A DNA stretch of 42,174 nt from Cacconaster sp045601245 (lineage in GTDB: Bacteria > Bacteroidota > Bacteroidia > Bacteroidales > UBA932). This document shows positions 1-6,621 of the stretch, in pieces. Below the pieces are notes generated by a model. It saw only the letters and a list, made by a program, of their open reading frames with translations. It did not search any database and was not told the origin of the DNA. The position numbers were made by a program, and so were the translations under genes. The number at the start of each line of letters is the position of its first letter. Position 1 is the first letter of the stretch. The stretch covers positions 1-42,174 of the forward strand of contig JAZRZH010000017.1 of assembly GCA_045601245.1 (NCBI GenBank). Direction: 5' to 3'.

Positions 1-123
1 GTCAGAGGTGCCGGGGATGAGTTCAACCATTGCCTTTCCGCAGCAGAAAGGAATCACACCGCTGTCTACAAACTTCACGACAACGTTTCCGCAAGTCGTG
101 CAAACGAAAAATTTTGTTGCCAT
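1..123 (-). CDS. Desulfoferrodoxin / superoxide reductase, N-terminal part (cut by window edge)
   Basis: The first 41 codons of a minus-strand gene are visible, starting at the ATG whose A is at 123. The peptide begins MATKFFVCTTCG and has cysteines at 8, 11, 27 and 28 (CxxC followed by an adjacent CC pair). This is the ligand pattern of the desulforedoxin-type Fe(SCys)4 centre that opens desulfoferrodoxin. In the family this domain is usually followed by the superoxide reductase domain, which reduces superoxide to peroxide in the cytoplasm of anaerobes. That second domain lies outside the window, so a desulforedoxin-only protein cannot be excluded. Such a protein fits an organism that also carries an oxygen-sensitive [FeFe] hydrogenase. 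Confidence 0.85.
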   Translation of the reverse strand, partial: MATKFFVCTTCGNVVVKFVDSGVIPFCCGKAMVELIPGTSD

Positions 124-223
124 AATTGAAAGTTTTTTAAATGTAAAAGTACTGTTGTGTCTCTGTTGTCGCGCCACCGGCCGGGCCCGTATCGCCAGAG
201 GTTGATGATCAACTTTGACGATG

Positions 224-231
224 CAAAAATA
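224..231 (-). promoter_or_regulatory. Possible -7 box (TATTTTTG) for the desulfoferrodoxin gene
   Basis: On the minus strand the octamer TATTTTTG matches the Bacteroidota -7 consensus TAnnTTTG about 100 nt upstream of the start codon at 123. No clear TTG element is seen about 20 nt further upstream, so this rests on the -7 match and position alone. Confidence 0.4.
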
Positions 232-280
232 ATATCGCAAAATGCGTTTGCGATTGATTTTTGATACTACTATTCAATGG

Positions 281-305
281 TTACTATTGATGATGTCAAT
301 AGTAA
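281..305. repeat. Perfect 10-bp dyad with 5-nt loop
   Basis: TTACTATTGA at 281-290 and its exact reverse complement TCAATAGTAA at 296-305 flank TGATG. There is no T-tract in the right place for a rho-independent terminator on either strand. The dyad lies about 50-80 bp upstream of the proposed -7 box of the desulfoferrodoxin gene, so an operator-type role is possible but unproven. Confidence 0.5.
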
Positions 306-432
306 AAAATGAGGTTCTCCGCTGAGTCCTTATACAGGAAATAAGTTTGGAGACGTTTTGTCTATCTTCGGAGGCTGCTTGAGCAACCAGTACGGTGATT
401 CTTTACTTGAGCGTCTGAATCTGCTGAAATAC

Positions 433-600
433 TAAGAATCTGTTTTGAAATGATTGATTAATAATTTTACTGGAGATTTTCCAGATGTTTTCGTCGGATT
501 CCGATGGAGCAATGGGGTTCCATTGTGACTGAGGGATCCGGCGGAAACAGCGGAGAAGATACGTAAAAGAAAAATTGGATTGTTTCAAAATAGATTCTTA
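433..600 (+). repeat. MITE-like repeat, copy A (168 bp)
   Basis: The element begins TAAGAATCTGTTTTGAAATG and ends with a near inverse, TTTCAAAATAGATTCTTA. The terminal 8 bases are exact inverted repeats and the imperfect match extends to about 25. It aligns without internal gaps to the reverse complement of 23020-23186, at roughly 83% identity (29 mismatches in 167 by hand count). The best-kept part is central: GGAGCAATGGGGT, then CCATTG, which forms a small stem CAATGG/CCATTG. The reading frame inside is not kept between copies, so the element looks non-coding and would need a transposase in trans. Confidence 0.8.
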
Positions 601-690
601 TGTAGTCCTGTAATCCCAAAAATATTATATTTACAATCTGAAGCGGTTAAGACCGCATTCCGGGCATAGCCAAATACTATACAACATACC

Positions 691-864
691 ATGAAAACAG
701 AATACAACAGTCCTGAACACGGCACACAGCATCCCTACAGGACACCCGAGAGCGAGACAGTTGCACTCGGGTCACAGATTTCCCTCTGCGCCGGCTCACA
801 GAACGGTGACATCGAGAATTGGACACGTTTCAATGACGGTTATGGTAACGGAGACTTTAACTAA
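691..864 (+). CDS. 57-residue small ORF heading the fimbrillin-like lipoprotein operon
   Basis: ATG at 691 opens a 57-codon frame that ends with TAA at 862-864, 18 bp before the next gene. The product starts MKTEYNSPEHGTQ and ends NDGYGNGDFN. It has no signal peptide, no membrane segment and one cysteine (residue 33, in LCAGS). From memory, short proteins of this build (a PE motif, then a CAGS or CGSG segment, then a Gly/Asp/Asn-rich tail) often lie just upstream of fimbrillin-like lipoprotein genes in Bacteroidales. Their function is not known to me. Support here comes from position, the intact frame and that resemblance. It could instead be a leader peptide for the lipoprotein gene. Confidence 0.6.
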   Translation: MKTEYNSPEHGTQHPYRTPESETVALGSQISLCAGSQNGDIENWTRFNDGYGNGDFN

Positions 865-882
865 CGACAGGAGGAGATTGCA

Positions 883-3129
883 ATGAAAAAGCTTGTTTCA
901 TCAATCCTGCCGCTCTTCGTGCTTGTCATAAGCGCCTGTCAGGATGACACCAGGACTGAAATCAATAATGAGACCGACACACATACTGTCTTCCACGTTT
1001 CGATAGCGGAAGAGGGCGTGCGCACCGGATTCAACGATGCATTGCAGATGGAATGGGCCACCGGCGATCGGATCTCGATCAAGTGCGGCGACGCCACGGC
1101 CATTTATGCCGCGAAGGCTGCGGGTGCGAGCGCAGAATTCGAGTATGTCAGCGGCGACGAGCTGCCGTCCGAAGGCTCATTCGAAGCATATTATCCAGCA
1201 TCGCTGGCAGAGACAGCCGTCCTTCCGGCCGAGCAGACTTATATTGAAAATAATATCGCCGCATCCCCGATGCGCGCGGTCTCAAGTGACACCAATCTTA
1301 TATTCAAGCATCTGTGCGGTATCCTCGAGCTCAATCTCACCACTTCGGACTCCGGTCTTAAAGTCGGCGGCATATCGCTCGAGAGCACGGAGGGCATGAG
1401 CGGCGGGTTCACCCTGGATGGAGACGCCGCACACATCGCCTCCTGTGCCGGGAACGTGAATATGGAGATCGCGGATTCCCTTGTGCTCGGCAGCACCGCG
1501 GCAAAGATTTATCTCGCCGTTCCGGAAGGCGTTTATGCCACCGGTACGAAGTTCATCGTCAAGACCAACAAGGGCTGGCGCGTGTTCACCTCCAACAAGG
1601 CTTTGAGCTTCACCAGAGCCTGCATCACCCCGGCCGACCTTACAGTCGCCGAATCCGCAATCTGCAAATTCAGGACGAGCACCGACGCCGGCAAGACCTG
1701 GACATACAACACGAAGATCACAGCGGCCACCAAACTTATTCCTGACAATGGTACTAAGTCAAACTGCATCATCGAAATTCTGGCGGATTTCAACCAGACA
1801 GCCCTCTGGCCTATAGAAAAGAAAAATTTCACTTTTGACGGACAGAATCATACAATCTTTATATCTGCTCTTGACAGTGCTATTTCAATATTCCCGAGAC
1901 TATCATCGGACGTCACCTTCAAGGATGTAACCATCCAGGGCCCGGGTTCATCTTCAACCTACAAGAATAGGGCGATGGCATATCCTTCCGGCTGTACCGT
2001 CACTTTGGACAACTGCGTCATCAAGGATTTCAAGGATTCGAATAACGGAGGTGCCATCTGGGGTAATGGAAAACTCGTAGTGACCGGCAAGTCAAGAATC
2101 GAGAACTGCCATTCAACAGCCACTAATGGCGGTGGTGCAATTTTCTGTGAAAGCGGCAACGTACGGATCGATGACGATGTGACTATTTCCGGCTGCAGTG
2201 CAACAAATAATGCCGGAGCGATATATATGTACGGAAAGGGCAGTCTTACCATTGGAAGCGCCACCATCGAGAATTGTAAGGCATCCGGCTACGGCGGGGC
2301 AATTGTCTGCGGTAACGCCTCAAACGGCGTAGGCTCAACTATTACTATGACAGGCGCGACAATTTCCGATTGCGGTGCGAATGATGGCGGTTGCTTGTCA
2401 GCCACCTGCGGAACCACTGTTTTTGATGGTGTGACAATATCCGGTTGTACCAATACGGGTAACGGCGGTTCAGTCTATATGACCGGTGGAACGGTTGAAT
2501 TAAAAAACAGTGTTATCGATGGCGGCAATGCGTATGTCACCACAGCAGGCACGCTGAATATCGTCAACTGCACCTACACCTACACCGGGACAGACTATGC
2601 CCTGTATGTGAAAGGCACAAGCAGCACTGCAAACAAAGGCATTATCTCCGTCAGCGAAGGTTCTGTTATTAAAGCGACAAACGGATCAGGCGCTCGTGCG
2701 TCTTATGGCACATTTGATTTGACAAACAGCACTATGATTGCCAATGGATCTTATGGTGCATATTTGCACACATGGGGGAAAATGACGTTTACGAACGCGA
2801 ATGTCGTAAATACAAAAGCTGATACCGGCAGTGTGTTCTATTCCGGCACGGGTAATACAAGTTCGAGCTTGACGGTTAACGGCGGATACTATTCCGGAGC
2901 CTCCATTACAGGTTGGTATACGACAGGTGCTGACAATCGGATTATCATTAAAGGCGGATATTTCACCAATGATAATTTTAATAACGCTACTCAGTACAAC
3001 GGTACCACACTTCAGGCCATCACTTCTGTAAACCAGGAGATAGACGGTACTGTATATTCATTCCCTTGGCATGCCGCAAGCACACCTGCCGGTTCCGGAT
3101 TCAACAACCCTGATGAAATAACATTTTAA
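883..3129 (+). CDS. Surface lipoprotein: fimbrillin-like N-terminal module plus right-handed beta-helix
   Basis: The 748-residue product starts MKKLVSSILP and has a lipobox ending at Cys19, so it should be lipid-anchored in the outer membrane. Residues about 35-255 resemble the fimbrillin-like modules of Bacteroidales (RTGFNDALQMEWATGDRI, then a hydrophobic beta-rich stretch). From about 300 on, the protein consists of short repeats with Gly-Gly-Ala-Ile and 'I.NC' motifs (for example GGAIWGNG, GGAIFCESG, GGAIVCGNA). This is the look of a parallel beta-helix of the pectate-lyase or polymorphic-outer-membrane-protein type. A strong AGGAGG lies 10 nt before the ATG and fixes the start. A role in binding a glycan or host surface is an inference; no catalytic site was recognised. 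Confidence 0.75.
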   Translation: MKKLVSSILPLFVLVISACQDDTRTEINNETDTHTVFHVSIAEEGVRTGFNDALQMEWATGDRISIKCGDATAIYAAKAAGASAEFEYVSGDELPSEGSFEAYYPASLAETAVLPAEQTYIENNIAASPMRAVSSDTNLIFKHLCGILELNLTTSDSGLKVGGISLESTEGMSGGFTLDGDAAHIASCAGNVNMEIADSLVLGSTAAKIYLAVPEGVYATGTKFIVKTNKGWRVFTSNKALSFTRACITPADLTVAESAICKFRTSTDAGKTWTYNTKITAATKLIPDNGTKSNCIIEILADFNQTALWPIEKKNFTFDGQNHTIFISALDSAISIFPRLSSDVTFKDVTIQGPGSSSTYKNRAMAYPSGCTVTLDNCVIKDFKDSNNGGAIWGNGKLVVTGKSRIENCHSTATNGGGAIFCESGNVRIDDDVTISGCSATNNAGAIYMYGKGSLTIGSATIENCKASGYGGAIVCGNASNGVGSTITMTGATISDCGANDGGCLSATCGTTVFDGVTISGCTNTGNGGSVYMTGGTVELKNSVIDGGNAYVTTAGTLNIVNCTYTYTGTDYALYVKGTSSTANKGIISVSEGSVIKATNGSGARASYGTFDLTNSTMIANGSYGAYLHTWGKMTFTNANVVNTKADTGSVFYSGTGNTSSSLTVNGGYYSGASITGWYTTGADNRIIIKGGYFTNDNFNNATQYNGTTLQAITSVNQEIDGTVYSFPWHAASTPAGSGFNNPDEITF

Positions 3130-3145
3130 CTAATTGCTGACAAAT

Positions 3146-5077
3146 ATGAAACGAATTAGTGCTTTGCTTGCTGCTTTTGCAGCTTTGGTTTCCTGCACAC
3201 AAGTCGAACTGGCTCCGGAAAAGACAGAGGTGGTCAGCAGTTTCACCGTATCGCTTGCTACGCCGCAATCTGATACCAGAACCTGTCTTGACGGCAATCT
3301 GTTCAAATGGACAAAAGGTGATGAATTACTTGTTTCCACTACCGGCGCTGTGGCTGGCAGCACACCTGCGCCATACAGTGTTTATACTACAACGGACGAC
3401 AAATCCGAGTCCGCCACGTTTTACTCTTCCGCCCCGGTCGGTGAGCTTGCATCCGGTGAAAAGTACATCGTAATGTACACAGGAACGACTGACGTCGGTA
3501 CCGCAGCTTTCCTCGGCAATAAGTTCGATGCCAATACGGGCTATTCATATCTGTTTGCCAGTGTGCCTTCCAAGCAGACATATTCCCCTGACGGCCTTGC
3601 ACCGTACACAATGCCTATGTATGCTGTCACCGAGAGCCTTGACAATGTGAAGATGACAAGCCTTGCCACTGTCCTGCGTCTGAAGCTCTACGGTACCGGA
3701 GGGGAGAAGATAAGGAGCATCAAGATCACATCCACCAACGGCTATTATATCGCCGGTACTTATGCTCTTGGTAAGAAATCATCATCAGCCGGCGGTCAGA
3801 CCTATGACAAGGACCCGCTTTCCGTTTTCAAGGGCGGCAACTATTATTTCGGAATGTGGAACGAGCAGAGCACCAAATCCAACTGGGGTTCGATGGACGT
3901 CACTCTCGACTGCGGTGAGGAAGGTGTGACACTCTCGTCAGATCCTGATGACCCGACTGCTTTCAATCTCGTCATCGCGCACAAGAACAATGCATTCCCT
4001 GAGATAAGCGTAAGTATACAGAAAGTTGGGGACAACGATTATTCCAATCCTGTAAAGCTCAATATCCCGGCCAACTGGACACACAACAAGATTTATTCTA
4101 CAACAAAGGCAATAGGCTCATTCACCTGGCAGACTCCTACAAAGACCATTGCCTGCTGGGGCGACAGCTTTACGCATTACCACGGAGGCCAGCTCTACAC
4201 CGACTATCTGCGTTCATTCCTCGGCGGGGACTGGACTCTGTATGATGGCGGTGTAGGTGGAGACAAGTCTTATGACATTATGATGAGGCAGGGCTCCATC
4301 CGCTGGAAATTTGCAGAGAATTATGCTCTCAGCTATGGCTCAACCAACACGATCAGCAAGAAGATTACGTTGGAGAACAAGTCCAATCTGCTCCCGAAGA
4401 CAAACCATTGGTACCGTTGGGATATCGATTCCGTTGAATTCCTCCTGCCAAGATTGATCAATCCTTGCATCATCAATGGTGTGGAATGCTCCTTGTCAGC
4501 AGAAGACGGCGATGTGATCAATGGCTTGGTAAAGGTCACCCCTATGGAATCCTGCAGCAATGTCAGCGGTGACTGGATTACTCCTTACGGAGCAACAGTG
4601 ACGAAGAATGCTGATGTAAACATCTTCTATATCGGCAGGAATGGTGGTTACAATGATTATAAGCAGCTCATAGCTCAGATTCGTGCAATGGTTGATTTCG
4701 CCGGCGGAGATTCGAAGCCTTATGTAGTCCTGGGCTTCCACGAGCCTATTTCGAAGCTCAGCAGCAGCTTCCTGCACTGCACTGACGCACAGTATCAGAA
4801 TGCCATGGCAGTTGAATTCGGCAGCCACTATCTCAATCTGAACAAGGAGATACGCGACAGATCTGCAGAACTCTTTAACGAATTAGGTATGACTGCCACT
4901 GCTGATGATACATCGTATTTGGACAGCGGCAATATCCCCAGGTCATTCTACAGCGAAGACCTCTTCCATCCACGTCCTGTCGGCTACAAGGTGATAGCCA
5001 TGCTCATCCACGACAAGATGGTCAAACTCGGCTACCTCCAGGACTCATATATCCTGGCCACCGGCAGTAATTTGTAA
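3146..5077 (+). CDS. Lipoprotein with fimbrillin-like N-terminus and SGNH/GDSL-type hydrolase domain
   Basis: The start is set at the ATG at 3146, because MKRISALLAAFAALVSC gives a clean lipoprotein signal with Cys17; a TTG 12 nt upstream is less likely. Residues about 33-330 repeat the N-terminal architecture of the upstream gene (DTRTCLDGNLFKWTKGDELL). From about 333 an SGNH hydrolase domain begins: block I is GDSF with the nucleophile Ser341, a block II glycine lies in GGVGGD, block III is GRNGGYND, and block V is DLFHP, giving Asp605 and His608 as the rest of the triad. Such enzymes remove acetyl or other acyl groups from glycans or lipids. The gene is 16 bp downstream of the beta-helix lipoprotein, probably in the same transcript. 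Substrate unknown. Confidence 0.8.
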   Translation: MKRISALLAAFAALVSCTQVELAPEKTEVVSSFTVSLATPQSDTRTCLDGNLFKWTKGDELLVSTTGAVAGSTPAPYSVYTTTDDKSESATFYSSAPVGELASGEKYIVMYTGTTDVGTAAFLGNKFDANTGYSYLFASVPSKQTYSPDGLAPYTMPMYAVTESLDNVKMTSLATVLRLKLYGTGGEKIRSIKITSTNGYYIAGTYALGKKSSSAGGQTYDKDPLSVFKGGNYYFGMWNEQSTKSNWGSMDVTLDCGEEGVTLSSDPDDPTAFNLVIAHKNNAFPEISVSIQKVGDNDYSNPVKLNIPANWTHNKIYSTTKAIGSFTWQTPTKTIACWGDSFTHYHGGQLYTDYLRSFLGGDWTLYDGGVGGDKSYDIMMRQGSIRWKFAENYALSYGSTNTISKKITLENKSNLLPKTNHWYRWDIDSVEFLLPRLINPCIINGVECSLSAEDGDVINGLVKVTPMESCSNVSGDWITPYGATVTKNADVNIFYIGRNGGYNDYKQLIAQIRAMVDFAGGDSKPYVVLGFHEPISKLSSSFLHCTDAQYQNAMAVEFGSHYLNLNKEIRDRSAELFNELGMTATADDTSYLDSGNIPRSFYSEDLFHPRPVGYKVIAMLIHDKMVKLGYLQDSYILATGSNL

Positions 5078-5078
5078 A

Positions 5079-5534
5079 TCAATATCTTTCGCTTTCGCGT
5101 CTGAGATCCTTCTCCTTGATGGATTCCCGCTTGTCGAACTCCTTCTTGCCGCGGGCTAGGGAGATGTTGATTTTGGCATAGCCGTTCTCGGCGATGAAGA
5201 GGCGGGTCGCCACTATGGTCATTCCCTTCTCCTTGACGGAGCGCTGCAGTTTGTTGAGCTCCTTGCGGTTCAGTAGCAGCTTGCGGTCGCGCTTCGGGTC
5301 CTGGCGGTCAAATGCCGAGGCCCACCAGTATTCGGCGACATTCATATTGCGGATGAAGAGTTCGTTGCCGACAAAGTAGCAGTAACTGTCCACCAGAGAG
5401 GCCTTTCCTGCGCGGATACTCTTGATCTCCGTGCCGTTGAGGACCACTCCAGCGGTGAAATGCTCAAGCAGTTCGTATTCGAACGACGCTTTCTTGTTGC
5501 GTATCTCTACCTTATTGTTCTTTGTCTTCGCCAT
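5079..5534 (-). CDS. smpB: SsrA-binding protein SmpB
   Basis: The 151-residue product has the typical SmpB shape. It starts MAKTKNNKVEIRNKKASFEY, has the conserved 'GTEIKSIRAGKASLVDSYC' region of the OB-fold, and ends in a basic tail rich in K, R, D and E. It binds tmRNA and the ribosomal A site during rescue of stalled ribosomes. The ATG at 5534 is preferred over a longer frame beginning 31 codons upstream, because the extra residues would run back across the miaA start and do not resemble the family. The stop lies one base away from the stop of the convergent SGNH-lipoprotein gene, leaving no room for a terminator between them. Confidence 0.95.
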   Translation of the reverse strand: MAKTKNNKVEIRNKKASFEYELLEHFTAGVVLNGTEIKSIRAGKASLVDSYCYFVGNELFIRNMNVAEYWWASAFDRQDPKRDRKLLLNRKELNKLQRSVKEKGMTIVATRLFIAENGYAKINISLARGKKEFDKRESIKEKDLRRESERY

Positions 5535-5541
5535 AGCGCTG

Positions 5542-5549
5542 CAAAAATA
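5542..5549 (-). promoter_or_regulatory. -7 box (TATTTTTG) for smpB
   Basis: The minus strand reads TATTTTTG here, a full TAnnTTTG match only 7 nt from the smpB ATG. Transcription would then start within a base or two of the start codon, implying a leaderless or nearly leaderless mRNA. No clear -33 TTG was found. Confidence 0.5.
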
Positions 5550-5560
5550 AGAATTAATTG

Positions 5561-5568
5561 TATTTTTG
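5561..5568 (+). promoter_or_regulatory. -7 box (TATTTTTG) for miaA
   Basis: A plus-strand TATTTTTG ends 6 nt before the miaA ATG at 5575, mirroring the smpB box on the other strand. The expected transcription start coincides with the start codon. No clear -33 element was found. Confidence 0.5.
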
Positions 5569-5574
5569 TAAAAT

Positions 5575-6438
5575 ATGTACGAGGAATACGATCTGATATG
5601 TGTCCTGGGCCCGACCGCATCGGGCAAGACGAAATACGCCGTGCAGCTTGCCCGCGAACTTGACGGAGAGATACTCTCCGGAGACTCAAGGCAGGTCTAC
5701 CGCGGTATGGACATCGGCACCGGCAAGGACCTCGCCGACTACGGCGATGTACCGTACCATCTCATCGACATTGTTGACGCCGGCACCAAATACAACATCT
5801 ACCAGTACCAGCATGATTTCGAAAAAGCCTATCAGGACATCCTCAACCGCGGCAAACGCCCCATCCTCTGCGGCGGCAGCGGCCTCTACCTCGAAGCCGC
5901 CACCTGCGGCTACTACCTCCCCGACGTGCCCGCCGACAACGAGCTGCGCGCCGAACTCGCCAAACTGCCTACCGAAGAACTCATAGCGAAATACGAGTCG
6001 ATGCGCACCCCGCATAACACCACTGACTACGATACCCGCCAGAGGCTTATCCGCGCCCTCGAAATCGCAATCTATGAAGAGACCCACCCCGTCACAAGGA
6101 CATCATTCCTGCCGAAGCATACCAAGTACCTCGGCATCTCCGTCTCGCGCGAAGTGCGCAACGCCCGCATCGATGCGAGGCTCAAGGCACGCCTCGACGA
6201 GGGAATGGTCGATGAGGTCCGCAGTCTGCTCGACAGTGGAATTCCCGCCGAAGATCTCCTCTACTACGGTCTCGAATACAAATATCTCACCCTCTATCTG
6301 ACCGGAGAGCTCACCTATGATGAGATGGTGGAAAAACTCCGTATCGCCATCCATCAATTTGCAAAAAGGCAGATGACCTGGTTTCGCGGGATGGAACGCA
6401 GAGGCATTGAGATCGAATGGGTCAAATTTGCTATGTAA
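5575..6438 (+). CDS. miaA: tRNA dimethylallyltransferase MiaA
   Basis: The 287-residue product has the P-loop GPTASGKT near residue 12 and the signature SGDSRQVYRGMDIGTGK of MiaA. It transfers the dimethylallyl group to N6 of A37 in tRNAs that read UNN codons. The beta strand ahead of the P-loop (DLICVLG) begins a few residues after the ATG at 5575, so the start cannot be moved downstream. Upstream there is only a promoter-like box. Its 3' end faces the remnant of a gcvP gene at 6454-6518, suggesting that miaA and gcvP once converged directly. Confidence 0.93.
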   Translation: MYEEYDLICVLGPTASGKTKYAVQLARELDGEILSGDSRQVYRGMDIGTGKDLADYGDVPYHLIDIVDAGTKYNIYQYQHDFEKAYQDILNRGKRPILCGGSGLYLEAATCGYYLPDVPADNELRAELAKLPTEELIAKYESMRTPHNTTDYDTRQRLIRALEIAIYEETHPVTRTSFLPKHTKYLGISVSREVRNARIDARLKARLDEGMVDEVRSLLDSGIPAEDLLYYGLEYKYLTLYLTGELTYDEMVEKLRIAIHQFAKRQMTWFRGMERRGIEIEWVKFAM

Positions 6439-6453
6439 ATCAGAAGCGGAATC

Positions 6454-6518
6454 ATTCCGCTGCAGTGACGAGGTTGCGGTCTCGGTAACCGTGTCAATGC
6501 GTGCACAGGCAGGACAGA
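6454..6518 (-). pseudogene. Remnant of the gcvP 3' end
   Basis: About 65 bp match the last codons of gcvP at 8443-8508 on the same strand, with around 10 substitutions and one single-base deletion. The kept part corresponds to the C-terminal residues from CPACAR to the stop region. The deletion shifts the frame, and similarity stops sharply on both sides. Two of the first differences are a silent change (TGC/TGT) and a conservative one (Val/Ile). This suggests the fragment comes from a once functional, already diverged allele rather than a fresh duplication. Confidence 0.75.
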
Positions 6519-6549
6519 GACAGGAGCCGAATGATCATAGATTATTTAA

Positions 6550-6580
6550 TTGCTTTAATATCAAATAATTATTTACTTTG
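6550..6580 (+). promoter_or_regulatory. Promoter for the orphan lipoprotein gene (TTG, 20 nt, TTACTTTG)
   Basis: TTG at 6550-6552 is followed after 20 nt by TTACTTTG at 6573-6580, close to the Bacteroidota pattern TTG-N19-TAnnTTTG. The ATG at 6622 would follow a leader of about 35 nt. Confidence 0.55.
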
Positions 6581-6621
6581 CACCTGCCAACACTTTTATT
6601 CATTTAACCCAAACTCGATCT

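Larger units (their letters stand above)
124..690. other. Gene-free stretch between the desulfoferrodoxin and the surface-protein operon
   Basis: No convincing protein-coding gene is seen here. It holds the candidate promoter at 224-231, a perfect dyad at 281-305 and the MITE-like repeat at 433-600. A minus-strand reading frame at 403-588 starts only at TTG and lies almost wholly inside the repeat. The matching frame in the second repeat copy hits a stop at its third codon, so it is not treated as a gene. The 90 bases between the repeat and the small ORF at 691 contain TATATTTA near 627-634, a weak -7-like match. Confidence 0.6.

Noticed and set aside
403..588. Minus-strand 61-residue frame overlapping repeat copy A
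   Set aside because: It starts only at TTG and the matching frame in repeat copy B has a stop at its third codon, so it is a by-product of the repeat.
433..600. Repeat copy A as a structured RNA gene
   Set aside because: A central 6-bp hairpin is kept, but terminal inverted repeats and an inverted second copy at a distant locus point to a mobile element; no promoter or terminator was seen.
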